This document shows positions 43,284 through 52,858 of a stretch of DNA of 64,000 nucleotides, piece by piece. The stretch covers positions 62,001 to 126,000 of the forward strand of contig JAGGAC010000014.1 of the NCBI GenBank assembly GCA_017889635.1, read 5' to 3'. Under the pieces are notes generated by a model, which was given only the letters and a program-made list of their open reading frames with translations, was not told the DNA's origin and did no database searches. How positions within the stretch are numbered: the stretch's first letter is position 1; the number at the start of each line of letters is the position of its first letter. Source of the stretch: Bacillota bacterium (lineage in GTDB: Bacteria > Bacillota > Negativicutes > Sporomusales > CTSoil-080). Both the position numbers and the translations under genes were made by a program.

Positions 43284-43835
43284 TTACCCCTTCGGCAGCT
43301 TGTCCGCCGAAACGTCTTTCAGCCGGGAATATACCTTGTCCTTCTCTGACAATACCACCTCAGCCACCGGCCATTCGATGCCGATATCCGGATCATTCCA
43401 AATAATGCCGCCTTCCGCCTGCGGCGTATATACATCGGTGCATTTATACGTAAAGTAAGCTGTTTCGCTAACTACACAAAAGCCATGAGCAAACCCCGGC
43501 GGAATCCAAAACTGCCGGTGATTGTCACCAGACAAACTAACCCCAACCCACTCGCCAAAAGTAGGCGAACCAACACGAATATCCACCGCCACATCAAAAA
43601 CCTCGCCGCTCAACACCGAGACAAGTTTCCCTTGAGCATGCGGCTCTTGATAATGGAGTCCCCGGAGTACGCCCCGTGCTGAAAACGAGACATTGTCCTG
43701 AACAAAGTTACCGTTTATTCCTGCGGCCTCATATCGTGGCTGTTGCCAGGTTTCAAAGAAAAACCCGCGTTCATCACCAAATACTTTTGGTTCGATAATT
43801 AATACCCCAGAAAGTTTCGTTTCGATTACCTTCAT
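43284..43835 (-). CDS. rmlC: dTDP-4-dehydrorhamnose 3,5-epimerase
   Basis: A 183-residue cupin enzyme that epimerises the 4-keto-6-deoxy sugar at C3 and C5. It starts with the typical VLIIEPKVFGDERGFFFETW, has FVQDNVSFSARGVLRGLHYQ with the catalytic histidine, and FWIPPGFAHGFCV. Four bases separate it from rmlA. Confidence 0.97.
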   Translation of the reverse strand: MKVIETKLSGVLIIEPKVFGDERGFFFETWQQPRYEAAGINGNFVQDNVSFSARGVLRGLHYQEPHAQGKLVSVLSGEVFDVAVDIRVGSPTFGEWVGVSLSGDNHRQFWIPPGFAHGFCVVSETAYFTYKCTDVYTPQAEGGIIWNDPDIGIEWPVAEVVLSEKDKVYSRLKDVSADKLPKG

Positions 43836-43839
43836 CCTT

Positions 43840-44724
43840 CTAGCTCCTTATATCCTCGGCCAAATGCAGTAAATATTCGCCATAGCCGTTTTTCTTCATT
43901 ACCCCGCCCAATGCCGCCAGTTCTTCGCGGGAAATGTACCCCATCCGATAAGCGATTTCCTCCGGACAAGCCACCATTAAGCCTTGCCGCTCCTGAATAG
44001 TCGCGATATAGTTTGCAGCCTGCAGCAACGATTCATGGGTTCCGGTATCCAGCCAGGCATATCCTCGGCCTAATGTTTCTACCCTAAGCATATTTTGTTC
44101 AAGATACAGCCGGTTTAAATCAGTAATCTCCAGTTCGCCACGTTCAGATGGCTTAAGGCTTTTCGCAAGTTTAACTATATTTTTGTCATAAAAATACAAC
44201 CCAGTCACTGCATAATTGGATTTAGGATGTGCAGGCTTTTCTTCCAGGCTGACAGCCTGGCCTTTCGCGTCAAACTCTACTACCCCATACCGTTCGGGAT
44301 CTCTTACCCAGTACGCAAACACGGTTGCTCCACTTTCCTGACTGGCAGCAGCCTGTAACTTATGGCTAAAACTATAGCCGTAAAAAATATTATCCCCCAA
44401 CACCAATGCACAGCTTTCATTAGCAATAAAGTTTTCTCCAATTATAAATGCCTGTGCCAAACCATCCGGACTGGGCTGAACGGCATAAGATAAATTTATT
44501 CCCCATTGGCTGCCATCCCCTAATAGCTTTATAAAGCCAGTCTGATCCTCTGGCGTTGTAATAATTAATATATCTTTTATCCCCGCCAACATTAAAGTTG
44601 TCAGCGGATAATAAATCATCGGCTTATCATACACCGAAACCAATTGCTTGCTGATCGATTTCGTAATCGGATACAACCGCGTCCCTGACCCACCGGCCAA
44701 AATAATGCCCTTCCTTACCCCCAT
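43840..44724 (-). CDS. rmlA: Glucose-1-phosphate thymidylyltransferase
   Basis: First step of dTDP-rhamnose synthesis. The protein (about 294 residues) begins [22 protein letters not shown] and shows [20 protein letters not shown] and [14 protein letters not shown], all diagnostic. I chose ATG 44724 with GGAGAAG immediately upstream; longer starts overlap rmlB. Confidence 0.97.
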   Translation of the reverse strand: MGVRKGIILAGGSGTRLYPITKSISKQLVSVYDKPMIYYPLTTLMLAGIKDILIITTPEDQTGFIKLLGDGSQWGINLSYAVQPSPDGLAQAFIIGENFIANESCALVLGDNIFYGYSFSHKLQAAASQESGATVFAYWVRDPERYGVVEFDAKGQAVSLEEKPAHPKSNYAVTGLYFYDKNIVKLAKSLKPSERGELEITDLNRLYLEQNMLRVETLGRGYAWLDTGTHESLLQAANYIATIQERQGLMVACPEEIAYRMGYISREELAALGGVMKKNGYGEYLLHLAEDIRS

Positions 44725-44734
44725 CTCGCTTCTC

Positions 44735-45793
44735 CTATATCCCCGTTCCCAATCGTTCGCGACGGTAACTGCCATCAGTAACGCGCCGACACCATTCAAG
44801 ATTATCTAAGTACCAATCAACCGTTTTTTCTATACCAGTTTCAAAAGTTTCCTTGGGAAGCCAGCCCAGCTCCCGTTTCATCTTTGTAGCGTCTATGGCA
44901 TAGCGCTTGTCATGGCCAGGGCGGTCTTTTACAAAACTAATTTGTTCCCTGTATGATTGTCTATTTGCTTTTGGCCGCTTAGCATCCAAAAGGTCACAAA
45001 TAGTCTCAACAATATTAATGTTAGTTTTTTCATTATGTCCGCCAATATTATACTTTTCGCCAATTAGTCCTTTTTCAAGCACCGTTAAAAGTGCCTGACA
45101 GTGATCCTCCACATACAGCCAATCCCGCACATTTTCGCCTGTACCATACACTGGCAGCGCCTTACCTTCTAACGCATTTAAAATCATCAGCGGAATAAGT
45201 TTTTCCGGAAATTGATACGGCCCATAATTATTGGAACAATTAGTAATCAATACCGGCAAGCCATAAGTATGATAATATGCCCTGGCAAGGTGATCTGACG
45301 AAGCTTTCGAAGCTGAATACGGTGAGTTCGGCGCATAGGGCGTATTCTCAGTAAAGTAGCCGGTTTCGCCCAAACTCCCGTACACCTCATCGGTTGAAAT
45401 ATGTAAAAATCTGAAAGTCGCTTTCCTATCCCCATTAAGTTCGAGATAATACTTGCGGGCTGCTTCCAACAAAGAAAATGTTCCATTAATATTAGTTTCA
45501 ATAAACGCCGCTGGTCCGTCAATCGAACGATCTACATGCGACTCAGCCGCAAAATGCACTATCATACTTGGCTGATGCTTTGCCAATACATCCTGCACCA
45601 GTGTCGCATCACAAATATCGCCATGAATAAAGCTATACCTGCTACTATCTTCAATGTCCTGCAGCGAATCCAAATTCCCGGCATAGGTCAACTTATCTAA
45701 ATTAATAACTTTTGTTTGCGTATTTTTTAAAGCAAGCCGAATAAAATTACTGCCAATAAAACCAGCCCCACCGGTAACAAGGGTTTTCAACAT
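44735..45793 (-). CDS. rmlB: dTDP-glucose 4,6-dehydratase
   Basis: The 352-residue extended SDR makes dTDP-4-keto-6-deoxyglucose. It shows [53 protein letters not shown] and [13 protein letters not shown] (YxxxK), as in RmlB. A GGGGAGGG site precedes the ATG. It is the first rml gene transcribed; 60 bases separate it from the GT2 gene upstream. Confidence 0.97.
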   Translation of the reverse strand: MLKTLVTGGAGFIGSNFIRLALKNTQTKVINLDKLTYAGNLDSLQDIEDSSRYSFIHGDICDATLVQDVLAKHQPSMIVHFAAESHVDRSIDGPAAFIETNINGTFSLLEAARKYYLELNGDRKATFRFLHISTDEVYGSLGETGYFTENTPYAPNSPYSASKASSDHLARAYYHTYGLPVLITNCSNNYGPYQFPEKLIPLMILNALEGKALPVYGTGENVRDWLYVEDHCQALLTVLEKGLIGEKYNIGGHNEKTNINIVETICDLLDAKRPKANRQSYREQISFVKDRPGHDKRYAIDATKMKRELGWLPKETFETGIEKTVDWYLDNLEWCRRVTDGSYRRERLGTGI

Positions 45794-45853
45794 TGGTTCT
45801 ACCCTCCCCTCAATCTTATTCTATTTGATAATGATTACAACCTACTATTTCAT

Positions 45854-46636
45854 TCAGATTCCCACACGAGCTCTTACTCGACTTAATTGGCTCCGCGCAT
45901 GATACAGAAAATTCTCATATCCCTGTCGATATGAATTTGACACAGTGTTATACCGAAGCAAACTTTCGTCCGCCACCAACATCTCAAGTATCCTGGGTTC
46001 AATAGTTTCAATAACTGTCGCTGATTTATACGGATAATCCTCAAACAAATAGGCTTCCGGATACCCTGAGCCTGGTTCAACAGAATCATAATAATCCACT
46101 TTCGCTTTTCTTACCGCATACGAATTAAATAGAAAATCAAGGTGAAATAAGTGAGCAACGCCGCACTTTAACCGCGGTCGGTAATTTCCAAGTTTATGAT
46201 GAACAGGATCCCAAAAATAGCTCTTGCCATTATTACGGAAACACCTCATCTGCCAATTTAGGTAATGAGGTTTAGTCGTCATAAATGTAACCGGAGCTAG
46301 ATCAATAAGATTATATCGCGGCAACCCTAGCGACTGATACCCACAGTCAAAGAATTTGCGGATTTCCGAGAAATTCGAACCTACGATTTCATCCGCATCC
46401 AACATAATAATCCATTCACCAATACAATTTTTGATCGCAAAATTCCTTTGTTCTGCAAAATTTTCAAATTTATTATAAATAATTTTATCGGTGTACTCGG
46501 CCACTATATCCTTAGTACCATCTGTAGCTCCAGAATCAATAATTACTAACTCATCTACTTGCTGATAAATACTTTCAACAGCATAACGAATAGTTCGCGC
46601 ATTATTTTTGACCAAAATACACCCAGATAACTTCAT
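45854..46636 (-). CDS. Glycosyltransferase family 2 protein (WaaE-like)
   Basis: A GT-A transferase of 260 residues: LSGCILVKNNARTIRYAVES, ELVIIDSGATDGTKDI, FAEQRNFAI and IIMLDADEIV (DXD-like). This pattern matches the WaaE/KdtX group that adds glucose or galactose to the inner core. It shares TAATG with the stop of the fusion gene upstream (one-base overlap), so translation is probably coupled. The acceptor is probably core heptose, by context. Confidence 0.87.
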   Translation of the reverse strand: MKLSGCILVKNNARTIRYAVESIYQQVDELVIIDSGATDGTKDIVAEYTDKIIYNKFENFAEQRNFAIKNCIGEWIIMLDADEIVGSNFSEIRKFFDCGYQSLGLPRYNLIDLAPVTFMTTKPHYLNWQMRCFRNNGKSYFWDPVHHKLGNYRPRLKCGVAHLFHLDFLFNSYAVRKAKVDYYDSVEPGSGYPEAYLFEDYPYKSATVIETIEPRILEMLVADESLLRYNTVSNSYRQGYENFLYHARSQLSRVRARVGI

Positions 46637-48207
46637 TATTCTATTAATCCCTCCGCACTTTTTTGACTAAATTTACATACGTCGCCGCCTTTAAACAGAA
46701 ATCCTTTTATTCCGGCAGCCTCAGCAGCCGCTAAGTCCGATTCCTTATCACCAATTAACAAAGAATTTGTTTTTTCTACAGGCCATTCCTGCAAAGCCTG
46801 CAAAATTAGGCCTGGCTCAGGTTTGCGGCAATCACAGACCTTCCGGTATTCTGCGCTGCCTTCTTCAGGATGGTGTGGACAGTAATAAAAAGCATCAATA
46901 TGTGCACCGGATGCTTCGAGTTCATTGTTCATCCACTGATGTAAATCATGGACATCGTCTTCCTTGTATAAACCGCGAGCCACCCCGCTTTGATTAGTGA
47001 CAACAAAGACGTAATAACCCTTGTCATTAAAATACTTTACCGCTTCTACCGCACCAGCGTTCCATTTAAAATCCTCGCTACGATATACATATGCGGTATC
47101 AACATTCAAAACCCCATCCCTGTCAAAAAACACCGCCGGTCGAGGTGCCAGCTCATTTGGGCCAGCCAGCGTAACTACAGCCTCCAGTACTGTCTCCGGC
47201 ATAATGCCTGTCATACAAGAGTGGTGATCGCAGTTATGGCTGCCGCACGGCCGACAAGTTAGCCCTTCCGGTGTAATAACTACCGAATTTTTATCATAAG
47301 GCCCAAAGCCAACTTCGTTGGACGAACCAAAGATAGCGACAACTGCTTTCTTTTGAGCTACTGCCACATGCATCGGTCCAGAGTCATTGGTCAAGAATAC
47401 GGCGCATTTCCTTATCAGCGCTCCCAGTTCCAAGAGATCAAGTTTACCGGTGAACACCGCTATTCTTGGATGCTGGCCATGTTTCATCAGTTCCAGGATA
47501 TCCTTGACATTCTCAGCATCCATCGGTCCACCAAAGAAGGCCAATCCGTATCCCATCTCTAAAAGCTTGTCTCCCACAGCAGCAAACCCGGCTGCCGTCC
47601 AGCGTTTAGTTGGCCAACTGGCCCCGGTATTAAAGCCCACTACCTTGAAAGACGGATGGCCGAAGGCGGCAAACCACCGCTTTTCGGCCTTTTTCTCAGT
47701 GACCTCATCCAACCACATTTCTAGTCCACGGTCCACTGGAGTAATACCAAGAACGTTTTCTAAGCGTTCCAAATGCTCAGCAGCCTGATGTGGAATATCT
47801 GGGCGGTTTTTCAATTTATGGTCAAAATTCTTATTATCAAGCAAATCATCAAAAAAGATACCAAAACCCGGTGACGAATAGCCAATAATCCGCCTGGCTC
47901 CGCTAAAAGCGGCCAGTGCCGATGCTCTTTCATTAGGATGAAGGTTTATAACTAAGTCAAACTTGCACCGTCTGACCTCAAGTATAAGTCTGAAATAATT
48001 TCCCAGTTTGTTGTGGTAACCTTTCTTATCAACCGAAATAAGTTCGTCAATATTCTTATTAAACTTAACCAAGCTGTCAATTTTCGCATCCGCCAAAAGC
48101 GCGATATGGGCCTCCGGATAATTGGCTCTAAGCGTGGTAAGCACTGGCGTAGCTAACAGCAAATCTCCAATATGCAACATATTGATAACCAAAATCTTTT
48201 TATACAT
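46636..48207 (-). CDS. Fusion of GT9 ADP-heptose:LPS heptosyltransferase and GmhB phosphatase
   Basis: The 523-residue protein has two complete modules. Residues 1 to about 345 are a GT9 heptosyltransferase (ILVINMLHIGDLLLATPVL, GFNTGASWPTKRW, LTNDSGPMHVA, CRPCGSHNC). From about 350 on it is a HAD phosphatase of the GmhB type (VFFDRDGVLNVDTAYV, VTNQSGVARG, a CPHH...CDCRKP zinc site, LLIGDKESDLAAAEAAG). GmhB removes the 7-phosphate in ADP-heptose synthesis, so one chain combines an early biosynthetic step and the use of the end product. No stop or frame change lies between the modules. A separate gmhB is not seen in the window. Confidence 0.92.
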   Translation of the reverse strand: MYKKILVINMLHIGDLLLATPVLTTLRANYPEAHIALLADAKIDSLVKFNKNIDELISVDKKGYHNKLGNYFRLILEVRRCKFDLVINLHPNERASALAAFSGARRIIGYSSPGFGIFFDDLLDNKNFDHKLKNRPDIPHQAAEHLERLENVLGITPVDRGLEMWLDEVTEKKAEKRWFAAFGHPSFKVVGFNTGASWPTKRWTAAGFAAVGDKLLEMGYGLAFFGGPMDAENVKDILELMKHGQHPRIAVFTGKLDLLELGALIRKCAVFLTNDSGPMHVAVAQKKAVVAIFGSSNEVGFGPYDKNSVVITPEGLTCRPCGSHNCDHHSCMTGIMPETVLEAVVTLAGPNELAPRPAVFFDRDGVLNVDTAYVYRSEDFKWNAGAVEAVKYFNDKGYYVFVVTNQSGVARGLYKEDDVHDLHQWMNNELEASGAHIDAFYYCPHHPEEGSAEYRKVCDCRKPEPGLILQALQEWPVEKTNSLLIGDKESDLAAAEAAGIKGFLFKGGDVCKFSQKSAEGLIE

Positions 48208-48233
48208 GGTAACCTCTTCCTGTAACTTGATAA

Positions 48234-49202
48234 TTATCTGGTTAAATAGCCGTCGCTCCCGTCAAGATACCGGCAATACTCGCCGATAGCTGTTTCAAGT
48301 GTGGTAAACGGACGCTCATAACCGGCAGCAACAATCTTCCCGGTGTCAGCTTCAGTGAAGCTCTGGTACTTGCCACGCAGCGTTTCAGGGAAATCCACAT
48401 ACTCGATCCGCCCTTTACCATACGCACTAATTAGTGCCTTGGCCACATCGTTAAAGGATCGAGCCTGACCAGTACCACAATTGAATACCCCACTTACTTC
48501 CGGATGTTCAAACAAGAAAAGATTAACGGCCACGATGTCTTTAACATAGATAAAGTCCCGGCGCTGCTCGCCGTCAGCGTAGCCATTAATGCCTTTGAAC
48601 AATTTGACAACTCCACTAGTCTGGAGCTGACGATAAAGCTGATACACTATTGAAGCCATTTTGCCTTTATGATTCTCCTGAGGTCCATAAACATTGAAAA
48701 ATCGAAGCCCTGCCACCTGACTTTTAGCCGCAGGCAAAGCTCGCCGGACATAGCGGTCAAACTGGAGTTTTGAAAACGCATAGACATTCAGCGCTCCCTC
48801 GCAGGCGGTTTCTTCCCGGAACCCATTTGCGCCGTTACCATATACCGAAGCCGATGATGCGTAAATAAACGGTATACCCTTTTTTAAACTGAAATGCAGC
48901 AGTTCCCGACTATATTCGTAGTTGTTGGCCATCATATATTTGCCGTTGTACTCCATGGTATCAGAGCAAGCTCCAATATGAAAAATAGCTTCAACATTGT
49001 CCTGGTTATATTTTCCTGCTTTAACATCTAAAATATAATCGTGTTTATCGACATAATCCTTAATATCCAGCGCCAATAAATTTTTAAACTTCTCCCCACT
49101 GCTCATGTTATCCACTACCAAAATATCGTCATAACCCTTATCATTTAGACCCTTTACCATATTGCTGCCAATAAATCCGGCCCCACCTGTTACAATAATC
49201 AT
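48234..49202 (-). CDS. hldD: ADP-glyceromanno-heptose 6-epimerase
   Basis: Converts ADP-D-glycero- to ADP-L-glycero-D-manno-heptose. The 322-residue SDR shows [48 protein letters not shown] (HldD signature), YVFSKLQ-like YAFSKLQFDRYVR (YxxxK) and GLRFFNVYGPQE. It overlaps the kinase gene by four bases (ATGA). Confidence 0.96.
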   Translation of the reverse strand: MIIVTGGAGFIGSNMVKGLNDKGYDDILVVDNMSSGEKFKNLLALDIKDYVDKHDYILDVKAGKYNQDNVEAIFHIGACSDTMEYNGKYMMANNYEYSRELLHFSLKKGIPFIYASSASVYGNGANGFREETACEGALNVYAFSKLQFDRYVRRALPAAKSQVAGLRFFNVYGPQENHKGKMASIVYQLYRQLQTSGVVKLFKGINGYADGEQRRDFIYVKDIVAVNLFLFEHPEVSGVFNCGTGQARSFNDVAKALISAYGKGRIEYVDFPETLRGKYQSFTEADTGKIVAAGYERPFTTLETAIGEYCRYLDGSDGYLTR

Positions 49203-50224
49203 AATCCTTCCCGCCTTTCCACTCTTCCTACTTCTTCTTGGCGCAATGCGCCAAGAAGCTCCTCGCGTTTTACCGCATATGTACCTATTTTCCCTACGAC
49301 AATGCCTGCTGCCAGATTCGCCAGATGCGCCGCATCACTTAGTTCCAGCCCCCCGGCCAGCGCCGCTCCCAGCACAGCAACCACAGTATCTCCGGCCCCC
49401 GAAACGTCAAACACTTCCTGAGCATAAGTAGATATATGTATATCCTTCCGGTCGTTAATAATACTTAACCCCTTTTCCGACCGGGTAGCGATAATATTTT
49501 CAATGTTATAACGTTTACGCAGCTTGTCAGCCAACACTTTTACCCGCTGATCGTCGTTAACAATCTCAGCCTTCGCTGCCTCGCCCAATTCCTTCAAATT
49601 CGGGGTAATATAAGATGCCCCGCTGTATTTCTTCCAATTTGACCCTTTGGGATCAACGATGAGCGGTATGCCCCTTTTAGAACACTCTTTAATCATCTCT
49701 TGACAAAGTGCCTGTGTACAAACACCCTTTGCATAATCAGAAATGATCACCGCCTGTACCCGACCATCCAAAATTGCCGAACTTACATATTGTTTTAGCC
49801 TTTTCTCGATTGTTCTATTCAGCGGCCGGTTATCCTCAAAATCAAGGCGCATCATCTGCTGATGACCGCCCAACACCCGCAGTTTGGTTATCGTCGGCCG
49901 CTGGTCAATCGCAAGCCCAGCGCTGGCAATTCCTGCTTGAGTAAGTAAGCGGTAGAGCTCCCTGTTGTTATCGTCGTCCCCGACAATGCCGACCAGTTCT
50001 ACTCCCGCGCCTATTAGCGCCAGATTATTAGCGACATTGGCAGCCCCGCCTAGGGTAGAGTGCTGCTGAAGAATCCGATTCACCGGTACTGGAGCCTCGG
50101 GAGAAATACGCTTAACCTCGCCAAAATAATAGCGATCCAGCATTACATCTCCAACCACTAGTACATTTAAACCAGAAATGCCATTCTCCAAAAAATCCGA
50201 AACCTTTTGTAAGTTGCTAAACAC
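49199..50224 (-). CDS. hldA: D-glycero-beta-D-manno-heptose-7-phosphate kinase (copy 1)
   Basis: A PfkB-family kinase of about 341 residues that phosphorylates C1 of heptose-7-phosphate. It matches the N-terminal half of HldE: VLVVGDVMLDRYYFGEVKRISPEAPVPV, GGAANVANNLALIGA, DPKGSNWKKYSGASYITPN and the ATP/anion-hole motif DVSGAGDTVVA. No adenylyltransferase half is attached. I chose GTG 50224, which has AAGGAGG upstream and overlaps the gmhA stop by eight bases. A longer start at 50257 would overlap more and has no site. Confidence 0.93.
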   Translation of the reverse strand: MFSNLQKVSDFLENGISGLNVLVVGDVMLDRYYFGEVKRISPEAPVPVNRILQQHSTLGGAANVANNLALIGAGVELVGIVGDDDNNRELYRLLTQAGIASAGLAIDQRPTITKLRVLGGHQQMMRLDFEDNRPLNRTIEKRLKQYVSSAILDGRVQAVIISDYAKGVCTQALCQEMIKECSKRGIPLIVDPKGSNWKKYSGASYITPNLKELGEAAKAEIVNDDQRVKVLADKLRKRYNIENIIATRSEKGLSIINDRKDIHISTYAQEVFDVSGAGDTVVAVLGAALAGGLELSDAAHLANLAAGIVVGKIGTYAVKREELLGALRQEEVGRVERREGL

Positions 50225-50786
50225 TTGGAGCCTCCTTATCAACCAGTTCACAGACAATATGCCCGATGAGAATATGTGCTTCCTGAATTCGAGCCGTTAT
50301 ATCCGCCGGGACCTTAATGCACAAATCACAAATATCGGCCATCTTTCCGCCAGTGCGTCCTGTCATTCCAACAGTTACCGCCCCTGCCTCTTTCGCAACT
50401 TCCAGTGCCTTTACCACATTAGGACTGTTGCCTGAGGTTGAAAGCCCCACCACCACATCGCCAGCTCGCACCAAAGCCTCCACCTGACGAGAAAATACTT
50501 TATCAAAGCCATAGTCATTACCAACCGCCGTTAAGATTGACGTATCAGTAGTAAGAGCTATCGCAGGCAAACCTCTTCTCTCTTTCTGAAACCTGCCAAC
50601 AAACTCAGCTGCCAAGTGCTGACTGTCAGCCGCGCTACCGCCATTACCCATAAAAAATATTGTATGTCCGTCGCTGAGAGCCTGACAGCAATACTTGCTT
50701 AACTCTTCAATTGCAGTCAAACTATTTTCCTGTAACTTTTTAATGGTATCCAAATGGTCGAAAAAAATGTCTGCTAAAGTTCTCAT
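50217..50786 (-). CDS. gmhA: Sedoheptulose-7-phosphate isomerase
   Basis: First enzyme of ADP-heptose synthesis. The product of about 189 residues is a SIS-domain protein: FFMGNGGSAADSQHLAAEFVGRF, TTDTSILTAVGNDYGFD, GLSTSGNSPNVVKAL and a C-terminal histidine/glutamate helix IQEAHILIGHIVCELVD. The ATG at 50786 with AAGGGAATGG upstream begins at the usual GmhA N-terminus. It is followed by the kinase and hldD in pathway-related order. Confidence 0.96.
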   Translation of the reverse strand: MRTLADIFFDHLDTIKKLQENSLTAIEELSKYCCQALSDGHTIFFMGNGGSAADSQHLAAEFVGRFQKERRGLPAIALTTDTSILTAVGNDYGFDKVFSRQVEALVRAGDVVVGLSTSGNSPNVVKALEVAKEAGAVTVGMTGRTGGKMADICDLCIKVPADITARIQEAHILIGHIVCELVDKEAPSV

Positions 50787-50809
50787 GTCCCATTCCCTTC
50801 CACATGCGC

Positions 50810-51880
50810 CTACCATAGTAGCAAATTCTTTATTGCTGTCAAATCTTTTTCGACGCCTTGCCGTATTTTCTCGACACCAAAATCAGCCACCCTTTTCCGC
50901 TGAGCCGAAATAATCTTCTGCCGTGTCTGAGAGTCTCCTGCCAATAACCGAATAGCTTCAGCAACAACCGGATAATCCTTTCTTTCAAATAACACCCCGC
51001 TATTACCCATTGTAAAAGGAATAGCGGCGGCGCTAAACGCAAAAACCGGTAAATCAAAATAGCTAGCTTCAACCAAAGGAATGCAAAATCCCTCATGTTC
51101 ACTCATACACACAAAAACGTCAGCAACTTTATAATAAGTGCATAATTCTTCAAACGATACTTTGCCGGAAAAAACAACATCATTTTCGAGACCAAGCTCT
51201 CCAATAAGCGATCTCAACCCGGAAACATAGGATTCTTTCTGCCCCCCCACCAATACGAGGCGAACATTACTATCTATGAAACGTTTATAGTAAAATAAAA
51301 CCCGAATAATATCTTCCTGCTTTTTATGAGGTGTTACCCTGCCAACAAACAAAATATTAATTTTACCGTCTCTAAAACGATCCACAATTGTCGCATCTTG
51401 GCCGACACTTTCATATTCGGTAAAATCGACAATAATTGGCATAACAGACGTCTGCCGGAATCCATATTCCGCCAGTTCTTGTCGACTATATTCTGACGCA
51501 GCCCACGCAAAAGCCGTCTTTTCCCTCAATTGCAGCAATTGCCTTCGCCCCTTGCGGGCGGAAAAATAGGATCCCCAAGCAATTCCGGCAAAATGCTCTG
51601 CGGGAGTAATATTATGATAATATAGTACAATCGGTATCGGCAATTGCAATATTTTATTCACAAATGACGTTCCGGTGGAAAAGTGAAAGATAGGAATATC
51701 ACCGCTTTTGTAGCGATACTCATCAAACAATTTAATCCCCGCCCCAAGCTTCGGATCAAACTTTCCGGCGTATATGCATGAATCAAGGCCCATCTCCCGA
51801 AACATCTTGTCCATTGCGATTACTTGTCCGCTTGCTCCGTCACCATAACTTATGGCATGAGCAATATGCACGAAATTCAT
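50810..51880 (-). CDS. Glycosyltransferase family 4 protein
   Basis: A 356-residue GT-B transferase. The N-terminal domain shows VHIAHAISYGDGASGQVIAMD, and the donor domain has ILFVGRVTPHKKQEDIIR, LVGGQKESYVSGL and VCMSEHEGFCIPLVEASYFDLPVFAF (EX7E). It is most likely a core or O-chain mannosyl-, glucosyl- or rhamnosyltransferase. The start codon overlaps the stop of the 59-residue gene upstream (ATGA), so they are coupled. Confidence 0.9.
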   Translation of the reverse strand: MNFVHIAHAISYGDGASGQVIAMDKMFREMGLDSCIYAGKFDPKLGAGIKLFDEYRYKSGDIPIFHFSTGTSFVNKILQLPIPIVLYYHNITPAEHFAGIAWGSYFSARKGRRQLLQLREKTAFAWAASEYSRQELAEYGFRQTSVMPIIVDFTEYESVGQDATIVDRFRDGKINILFVGRVTPHKKQEDIIRVLFYYKRFIDSNVRLVLVGGQKESYVSGLRSLIGELGLENDVVFSGKVSFEELCTYYKVADVFVCMSEHEGFCIPLVEASYFDLPVFAFSAAAIPFTMGNSGVLFERKDYPVVAEAIRLLAGDSQTRQKIISAQRKRVADFGVEKIRQGVEKDLTAIKNLLLW

Positions 51881-52056
51881 ACCTTCTTCTCCCTCAACCC
51901 CAGGTAATGCCGTAATTTGTTAAACCACCCTATTTGCAGCGGTAAATAAAGTTTGTTCCACGCAACTAAATCCGTCTCTTTTGCTGCCTGTATTTTACTT
52001 TCAATATCATTATAATCGGCGGTAGTTAATTCCTGGCCATTAACCAAAATTCTCAT
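51877..52056 (-). CDS. 59-residue protein of unknown function in the LPS core operon
   Basis: A short gene, easy to overlook, between the WaaE-like GT2 and the GT4. The ATG at 52056 has AGGAAAG upstream, and the stop overlaps the GT4 ATG (ATGA), which strongly suggests real translation. The product starts MRILVNGQELTTADYNDIES, is rich in Lys, Asp and Trp, and has an amphipathic middle (VAWNKLYLPLQIGWFNKL). There is no signal peptide. I know no family for it. It may assist or regulate the neighbouring glycosyltransferase. Confidence 0.7.
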   Translation of the reverse strand: MRILVNGQELTTADYNDIESKIQAAKETDLVAWNKLYLPLQIGWFNKLRHYLGLREKKV

Positions 52057-52077
52057 AGTTTCGCTTCTTTCCTAAAA

Positions 52078-52827
52078 TTATTGACTATTTCGCTGCAAAT
52101 AATATAGCTTACCATACTTTAGAAACACGTAAACCGCCGACAGAACACTGATTATGAAGCCTTCTAAACCTTCTGTAAAACCCTTGCGCAGAATATACAT
52201 CTTTATAAATGCAAATACCGGCCTAAACGCAATCTCCAAAGCACACGTGGTTTTCCCTTTTTCTTGTAACCCTCTGGCAGCTAGAGTAGTATAGTTATTC
52301 ATTTTCTGAAGATATTGCTCCAAATTAGTATAAGCTAAGTGCTCAAAACAGTTTTTAAGACGACCAACCTTACCATCAATATGGAGACTTTCATGTACAA
52401 TCCCAGTATAATTAGCAGCATTCCTTATAAAAAGCCGCAACGATAAATCGGGCGACCAACCACAGCTTTTAATCCACCGTCCCATAAACCGATTGCGTCG
52501 CGGTATATAATACCCTGCCTCAGTTCCTGCTCTTACTGTGGATTTTATCTCTGCCGCCAACTCTGGAGTGATCCGTTCATCTGCGTCTAAGAACATGATC
52601 CACTCTGCATCCGACTGCAATAAAGCAAAATTGCGTTGAGCCGCAAACCCGTCGGTCATGGGATGGGTCACCGCCCTAGCTCCGCCGCTTGTCGCCAACT
52701 CCACAGTACGGTCAGTACTACCGGAATCAACAACAACTATTTCATCCGCAAACGCCGCGCTTTTCATGCATTCCTCAATATGTAATTCTTCATTATAAGT
52801 AAGTATCAATACCGCCAGCTTAGCCAT
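52078..52827 (-). CDS. WaaE/KdtX-type glycosyltransferase family 2
   Basis: A 249-residue GT-A transferase: LAVLILTYNEELHIEECMKS, IVVVDSGSTDRTVE, FAAQRNFAL, IMFLDADERIT and KSCGWSPDLSLRLF match the WaaE/KdtX group, which adds a beta-glucose to inner core heptose. A C-terminal hydrophobic segment (FIISVLSAVYVFLKY) suggests membrane association. It lies between a GT9 gene and the small gene. Confidence 0.9.
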   Translation of the reverse strand: MAKLAVLILTYNEELHIEECMKSAAFADEIVVVDSGSTDRTVELATSGGARAVTHPMTDGFAAQRNFALLQSDAEWIMFLDADERITPELAAEIKSTVRAGTEAGYYIPRRNRFMGRWIKSCGWSPDLSLRLFIRNAANYTGIVHESLHIDGKVGRLKNCFEHLAYTNLEQYLQKMNNYTTLAARGLQEKGKTTCALEIAFRPVFAFIKMYILRKGFTEGLEGFIISVLSAVYVFLKYGKLYYLQRNSQ

Positions 52828-52858
52828 TTCTCCTCCTTGAGCAGTTTAGCTACCAACA

